A stretch of DNA of 17,143 nucleotides from JAKPQD01 sp029572965 (lineage in GTDB: Bacteria; Bacteroidota; Bacteroidia; Bacteroidales; DTGW01): assembly GCA_035374585.1 (NCBI GenBank), contig DAOSPF010000064.1:1-17143 (forward strand), given 5' to 3'. Shown piece by piece: positions 12,897 to 17,143 of the stretch (position 1 is the first letter of the stretch; each line of letters opens with the position of its first letter). The notes beneath the pieces are model-generated. The model did no database searches and was not told the DNA's origin. It saw only the letters and a list, made by a program, of their open reading frames with translations. The position numbers were made by a program, and so were the translations under genes.

Positions 12897-12904
12897 TAAT
12901 TTGG
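12897..12904 (+). promoter_or_regulatory. Possible -7 box of the PPIase cluster
   Basis: TAATTTGG is one mismatch from TAnnTTTG. A TTTG at 12869-12872 lies 24 bp upstream, slightly long. The leader would be about 50 nt before the ATG at 12961. It faces away from the nusB promoter. Confidence 0.3.
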
Positions 12905-12960
12905 CGCAATTTTTAAAGCTAAATTTTTTTAATGTTCCACTAAAAAAAAGGGATTCAAAA

Positions 12961-14910
12961 ATGAAGAAACTTATTTGTCTTTTAAGTGCTACAGCCGTTT
13001 TTTTAGCATCAGCTATTTCTCAGGAAGAAACCATTCTTACCATTGATAAACAAAAGATATCAAAGGCAGAATTTGTCCGCACTTACATGAAGAATAACAA
13101 TAATGCTTCCTTTGATGAAAAATCATTAAAAGAATACATGGACCTTTTTATCAATTTCAAACTAAAAGTAAAAGAAGCTGAACGTTTGGGATACGACACC
13201 ATGTCGAGCTTTATCAAAGAATATAACTCATACAGGAGCCAGTTGGTTAAACCCTATTTGACAGATAAAGAAACCGATGAAAAAATTTTAAAAGAAGCTT
13301 ACGAGAGAAAATGTGAAGATATCCATGCCAGGCAAATTTATTTTGCCGCATCCGAATTAGTTAAGCCAAAAGATACGCTGGCAATATACCAAAGGGCAAT
13401 GGAAGCCTACAATAAACTCATTAGTGGTGTTCCATGGGACAGTGTACATAGTCAGTATTCGCAAGAAAGAAATAAACAAAAAAAAGGCGATATTGGTTAT
13501 TTTAACTCCCTTCAGATATCTTACCCGCTTGAAAATATCTGTTTTCGCTTAAAGAAAGGTGAAATAAGTAAACCACAAAGGACAATATATGGTTATCACA
13601 TAGTAGAAATTCTCGACAGAAGGCCATCTAAAGGAGAAATCAGGGCTGCACACATAATGGTAGCCTTCCCTGAAAATAGTACCCCTCAGTCTGTAGATTC
13701 GGCAAAAGCCAAAATTGCCGAAATATACCAAAAACTGAAACAAGGTGAAAGCTTTGAAGAATTGGCCAAACAATATTCTGACGACAAAAGAAGCGCCGCT
13801 AAAGGCGGCGATTTGGGATGGTTTGGCTCAGGCGATATGATCCCGGAATTTGAAAAAAATGCTTTTGCTTTGGAAAAAGACAGCGACTATTCTGCTCCAT
13901 TTAGGACATCATTTGGCTGGCATATTGTCAAACGCATTTCTACAAGGCCTGTTCAGCCTTTTGAAGCTTTAAAAACATCTCTTAGCCAAAAAATTGCAAA
14001 AAATGAAAGAAATGAAGAAGGGCGAAAAGCTTTAATCAGAAAAATAAAAGCTGAAATTAAATTTAAAGACAACTTAAACACCGCTTTGTTATTAGTCCCA
14101 TATTTAGATAGCAGTGCATTCAGAGGGAAATGGAATGCAGAAAAAGCAAAGCCCATCTTTGACAAAGAGCTATTCACCTTAGGCAATAAGAAATATTTCA
14201 TGCAAGATTTTGCCCAATATTTATCTTCATACAGGTTTAAGCTGCCTGCCAGCTACGAAATGTCTATCACTTATTTTTATAATAAATACATCGACGATGC
14301 AATCATAGCCTTTGAAGACTCACGCTTAGAATCAAAAGAACCAGAGCTGAAATATTTATTACAAGAATATCATGATGGCATTATGCTCTTTAACCTTATG
14401 GATCAAAAGATTTGGTCTCAAGCCGCAAAAGACACCGTTATTCTGGCAAAATATTTTGAAGACCACAAAACCCAGTATGTATGGGGACCACGTGTTGAAG
14501 CATTGGTAGTATCTTCGCCAGATAAAGAGCTTGTCAATAAAGCTTATGCTTTTGCCAATGACTTTGCCAACGGCAAAATAAGCGCTGAAAAAATTTGGCA
14601 ATCGATTTGCCCTGATACAACGCAACCTTGTTTAAATTGCCAGGTCAACTTATTCGAAAAAGGAGACAACCAAATATTAGACAGCCTGGGCTGGGACAAA
14701 GGAGTTACACCAATTGTAAACAGAGAAGGTAAATTTGGGTTCTTTGTAAAAACTCAACATTTTGAAGGCCGCCCAAAAACTTATGAAGAATCTAAAGGCA
14801 CTGTGATAGCCGATTACCAACAATTTTTGGAAGACCAGTTCGTTAAAGAACTAAAGAAAAAATATGCTGTGGTTGTTAACCAAAAAGTACTAAAATCTCT
14901 TGTGAAATAA
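12961..14910 (+). CDS. Periplasmic peptidyl-prolyl isomerase with two parvulin domains (SurA/PrsA-like)
   Basis: 649 aa. A signal peptide (MKKLICLLSATAVFLASAIS, cleavage before QEE) precedes an N-terminal SurA/PpiD-like chaperone region. Two parvulin-type PPIC domains follow: one at about 118-222 with HARQIYFAA…GDIGYFNS…GYHIVEIL, and one at about 226-330 with AAHIMVAF…GGDLGWFGSGDMIPEFE…FGWHIVKRI. The second matches the active parvulin pattern better. The remaining ~320 residues show no domain I recognise. The predicted role is folding of outer-membrane proteins in the periplasm. ATG 12961 is chosen over TTG 12901 because the signal peptide begins there. It is the first of three related genes read in the same direction, with a 37-bp gap to the next. 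Confidence 0.88.
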   Translation: MKKLICLLSATAVFLASAISQEETILTIDKQKISKAEFVRTYMKNNNNASFDEKSLKEYMDLFINFKLKVKEAERLGYDTMSSFIKEYNSYRSQLVKPYLTDKETDEKILKEAYERKCEDIHARQIYFAASELVKPKDTLAIYQRAMEAYNKLISGVPWDSVHSQYSQERNKQKKGDIGYFNSLQISYPLENICFRLKKGEISKPQRTIYGYHIVEILDRRPSKGEIRAAHIMVAFPENSTPQSVDSAKAKIAEIYQKLKQGESFEELAKQYSDDKRSAAKGGDLGWFGSGDMIPEFEKNAFALEKDSDYSAPFRTSFGWHIVKRISTRPVQPFEALKTSLSQKIAKNERNEEGRKALIRKIKAEIKFKDNLNTALLLVPYLDSSAFRGKWNAEKAKPIFDKELFTLGNKKYFMQDFAQYLSSYRFKLPASYEMSITYFYNKYIDDAIIAFEDSRLESKEPELKYLLQEYHDGIMLFNLMDQKIWSQAAKDTVILAKYFEDHKTQYVWGPRVEALVVSSPDKELVNKAYAFANDFANGKISAEKIWQSICPDTTQPCLNCQVNLFEKGDNQILDSLGWDKGVTPIVNREGKFGFFVKTQHFEGRPKTYEESKGTVIADYQQFLEDQFVKELKKKYAVVVNQKVLKSLVK

Positions 14911-14947
14911 TTAATCCAACAAAAGTTTATCTTCTAAAAAAAATTTT

Positions 14948-15790
14948 ATGCTGAAATATTTTCTTATAATTTTTGTTTTCGCAATGCCTGCCTGGTGTTC
15001 AAAAAAAGACAAACCTGAAGATAAACCTTTGGCCAAGGTAGGCGATACTTACCTATACAAATCTGAGCTAAATGGATATTTTCGCTCGGGTACCTCCCCC
15101 GAAGACAGTATTATTATGTTCAAAGCCTTGGTAGAAAAATGGATCCGCAAACAATTAATCGTTGAAAAAGCCAAACTAAACCTTACGCGCGAAGAAATGG
15201 ATGTTGAAAAAGAGCTTGAAGATTACAAAACCTCTTTGATCATTTACAAGTACGAACAAAAAATGCTAAAAGAAAAGCTGGACACCAATGTTTCTAATGC
15301 TGAAATTGAAAAATACTACAATCAAAACATACAAAGCTTTAACCTAAGTTCGCCAATTGTAAAAGCACAGTATATCAAGCTTTCAATAAAAAGCCCACAG
15401 CTCGACAAGCTTAAACTCTGGCTCAAAACAGACAATCCCGAAAATGTCCGATTGATTGATGAATACTGTTTTAAATACAATGTTAAGTACAATTACTTTA
15501 ACGATGAGTGGATAAGTTTTGAAAATATCAAAATGATGATGCCATTCACCTCAAATGTTACAGAAAATTACCTGTCAATGAACAAGTTGATAGAGTTAAC
15601 AGACAGCACTAACTTGTATTTGTTGAAAATTAGGGAAATAAAATTTTCGGGAACAACAGCCCCTTTAGAATTTGTCAAGCCCAATATTAAAAGTATCATT
15701 ATCTTAAAACGAAAACAACAACTAATCAATGAGCTTGAAGATAAAATATACTTTGAAGCCCTTGATAAAAATAAATTTGAACTACTATAA
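14948..15790 (+). CDS. SurA-N-like periplasmic chaperone without a clear parvulin domain
   Basis: 280 aa. A hydrophobic leader (MLKYFLIIFVFAMPAWC) ends at a Cys followed by SKKDKPEDK, a charged start typical of Bacteroidota surface lipoproteins, but Trp at -1 is atypical for a lipobox, so lipidation is uncertain. Residues about 28-120 (LAKVGDTYLYKSELNGYF…WIRKQLIVEKAKLNL) resemble the SurA/PpiD N-terminal chaperone domain. After that I find no parvulin signature such as GGDLG or FGYHI, so it is probably a chaperone-only paralogue or a degenerate isomerase. It lies 37 bp after one PPIase gene and 17 bp before another, consistent with a shared transcript and a joint role in outer-membrane protein assembly. 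Confidence 0.75.
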   Translation: MLKYFLIIFVFAMPAWCSKKDKPEDKPLAKVGDTYLYKSELNGYFRSGTSPEDSIIMFKALVEKWIRKQLIVEKAKLNLTREEMDVEKELEDYKTSLIIYKYEQKMLKEKLDTNVSNAEIEKYYNQNIQSFNLSSPIVKAQYIKLSIKSPQLDKLKLWLKTDNPENVRLIDEYCFKYNVKYNYFNDEWISFENIKMMMPFTSNVTENYLSMNKLIELTDSTNLYLLKIREIKFSGTTAPLEFVKPNIKSIIILKRKQQLINELEDKIYFEALDKNKFELL

Positions 15791-15807
15791 TTATTAAATT
15801 CGTCATA

Positions 15808-17142
15808 ATGTTAAAAAAAAGCTTATTTGTTGGTCTTTTGTTTTCTTTCTCATTGCTTTACAGCCAGGATGAAAAGTTAGCAGATAAAATAGTAGCAGTA
15901 ATTGGTAAAAGTATTGTATTGCAGTCTGACATTGAACAACAGATGCTTCAATATAAAGCCCAACGCCAAAATATAGAGCGTTGCGAAGTATTTGAAAACT
16001 TCCTGATGCAAAAAATGTTAGTCAACCAAGCCCGCATTGACAGTATCGAAATATCTGAGGTTAACGTAGAAATGTCGCTAAATAACCGTATGGATTATTT
16101 TCTGCAACAAGCTGGTTCGCAAGAAAAGCTGGAAGAATATTTCAACATGCCGTTAAACCAGATTAAAGATGAGATGCGTGAATCAATACGCGAACAGATG
16201 CTTACACAAAAAATGCAATCTGAAATCACCAAAAATATACGCATTACCCCATCTGAAGTAAAAGAATTTTACAAGTCATTACCCCCAGACAGTATTCCAA
16301 TGATAGACCAGCAAATAGAATACAAACAAATTCTTTTATACCCATCTTTTGCCAAACAGTCAATATATGAAACACGTGAAAAACTTTTAGATATCAGAAA
16401 AAGGATACTTGCCGGCGAAAAATTTTCTACCCTGGCCGTGCTTTATTCAGAAGATCCCGGATCGGTTACCAATGGCGGCGAAATTGGTTTCATGAGCCGG
16501 AGCGAACTTGACCCGGCCTATGCTACTGCCGCATTCAACCTCAAACCAGGCGCAGTTTCAGGGATTGTCGAATCACAGTTTGGTTTTCATATTATACAAC
16601 TCATAGCCCGCGAAGGAGACAGAGTAAATACAAGGCACATCCTGATAAAACCTAAGATAACAGCAAAAGAGCTCCAGTTGGCCTTTAACAGGCTTGATAG
16701 TATTGCCAGGGCAATAAAAGCCGATAGCATTACTTTTGAAAAAGCTGCATTAATATATTCTGAAGATAAAACCACCCGTTTTGCATCAGGACAAGTAGTA
16801 AACCCTTATACCAACTCTACCTTGTTTGAGTTAGACCAATTACCTAAAGAAGATTTTTATATCCTTAGCAAGCTCAACGTTGGCGATATATCTCAACCAT
16901 TCCAGTCAAAAGACGAAAACAGAAAAGATGCCTATAAAATTGTAAAACTAACAGGCAAAAAAGATCCGCATAGAGCCAACCTCGATGACGATTATCTGTT
17001 AATACAAGACTTAGCCCTTGAATCGAAAAAAAAGAAATATGTTGACGAATGGATCGAAAATAAACTATCAACAACATACTTCAGAATTGACCCGACATTT
17101 GACTGTAATTTTAAAATCAACGCCTGGAGAAAAAAGAATTAG
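15808..17142 (+). CDS. surA: SurA-type periplasmic peptidyl-prolyl isomerase
   Basis: 444 aa, about the size of E. coli SurA (428), and complete: the TAG stop lies at 17140-17142. Signal peptide MLKKSLFVGLLFSFSLLYS is cleaved before QDEK. The SurA N domain starts KIVAVIGKSIVLQSDIEQQM, as in the family. PPIC domain 1 (about 170-272) carries EYKQILLYP…YSEDPGSVTNGGEIGFMSR…FGFHIIQLI and looks active. Domain 2 (about 274-392) begins RVNTRHILIKP but is more diverged (ASGQVVNPYTNS where GGDLGW is expected). SurA delivers unfolded outer-membrane proteins to the BAM complex. Third gene of the cluster; whatever follows lies outside the window. Confidence 0.9.
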   Translation: MLKKSLFVGLLFSFSLLYSQDEKLADKIVAVIGKSIVLQSDIEQQMLQYKAQRQNIERCEVFENFLMQKMLVNQARIDSIEISEVNVEMSLNNRMDYFLQQAGSQEKLEEYFNMPLNQIKDEMRESIREQMLTQKMQSEITKNIRITPSEVKEFYKSLPPDSIPMIDQQIEYKQILLYPSFAKQSIYETREKLLDIRKRILAGEKFSTLAVLYSEDPGSVTNGGEIGFMSRSELDPAYATAAFNLKPGAVSGIVESQFGFHIIQLIAREGDRVNTRHILIKPKITAKELQLAFNRLDSIARAIKADSITFEKAALIYSEDKTTRFASGQVVNPYTNSTLFELDQLPKEDFYILSKLNVGDISQPFQSKDENRKDAYKIVKLTGKKDPHRANLDDDYLLIQDLALESKKKKYVDEWIENKLSTTYFRIDPTFDCNFKINAWRKKN

Positions 17143-17143
17143 C

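Noticed and set aside
12901..12960. Longer first PPIase from TTG 12901
   Set aside because: It would bury the signal peptide behind 20 extra residues and overlap the probable promoter.

Overview
The window looks like a chromosomal segment from a low-GC member of the Bacteroidota, probably Bacteroidales. Four things point there. Several intergenic regions carry the phylum's promoter type (TTTG at -33, TAnnTTTG at -7). Shine-Dalgarno sequences are mostly absent. Signal peptides end just before Gln (…S|Q). The linkages nusB–yajC–ybbR–coaE and a run of parvulin-family folding factors are, from memory, typical of the group. Genus cannot be fixed from the sequence alone.

Layout. (1) 1-451: a tRNA-Gly(CCC) cut by the left edge, followed by two identical 164-bp tandem units. 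Each unit carries a tRNA-Gly-derived pseudo-tRNA whose D and anticodon arms are rebuilt around a perfect palindrome. Each unit is closed by a rho-independent terminator, the last one different from the first two. (2) ~547-2591, plus strand: an AraC-type regulator, a small ABM-fold protein and an EFR1-type flavodoxin/ferredoxin protein, apparently an accessory redox cassette. (3) 2745-4701, plus strand: cinA and an ahpC-type peroxiredoxin, ending at a bidirectional terminator. (4) 4798-8398, minus strand: a three-gene biotin-dependent acyl-CoA carboxylase operon, transcribed in the order carboxyltransferase, biotin carboxylase, biotin carrier. (5) 8399-9011: a 613-bp AT-rich gap that holds a possible 47-aa gene with a consensus-like promoter. 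(6) 9012-11290, minus strand: ybbR-like, coaE and a TerB/J-domain gene, packed as an operon. (7) 11422-12728, minus strand: nusB and yajC with a terminator after yajC. (8) 12961-17142, plus strand: three consecutive SurA/parvulin-family envelope folding factors, divergent from nusB.

How the genes fit together. Most of the window is housekeeping: CoA biosynthesis (coaE), acyl-CoA carboxylation, transcription antitermination (nusB), Sec accessory function (yajC), peroxide defence (ahpC), pyridine-nucleotide repair (cinA) and outer-membrane protein folding (the three PPIase-family genes). The parts most worth a second look are the remodelled tRNA-Gly tandem units, the small ORF upstream of the carboxylase operon, an Ile at the carboxyltransferase specificity position, and the middle PPIase-cluster protein, which lacks a visible parvulin domain. 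I see no CRISPR array, transposase, integrase or phage gene.
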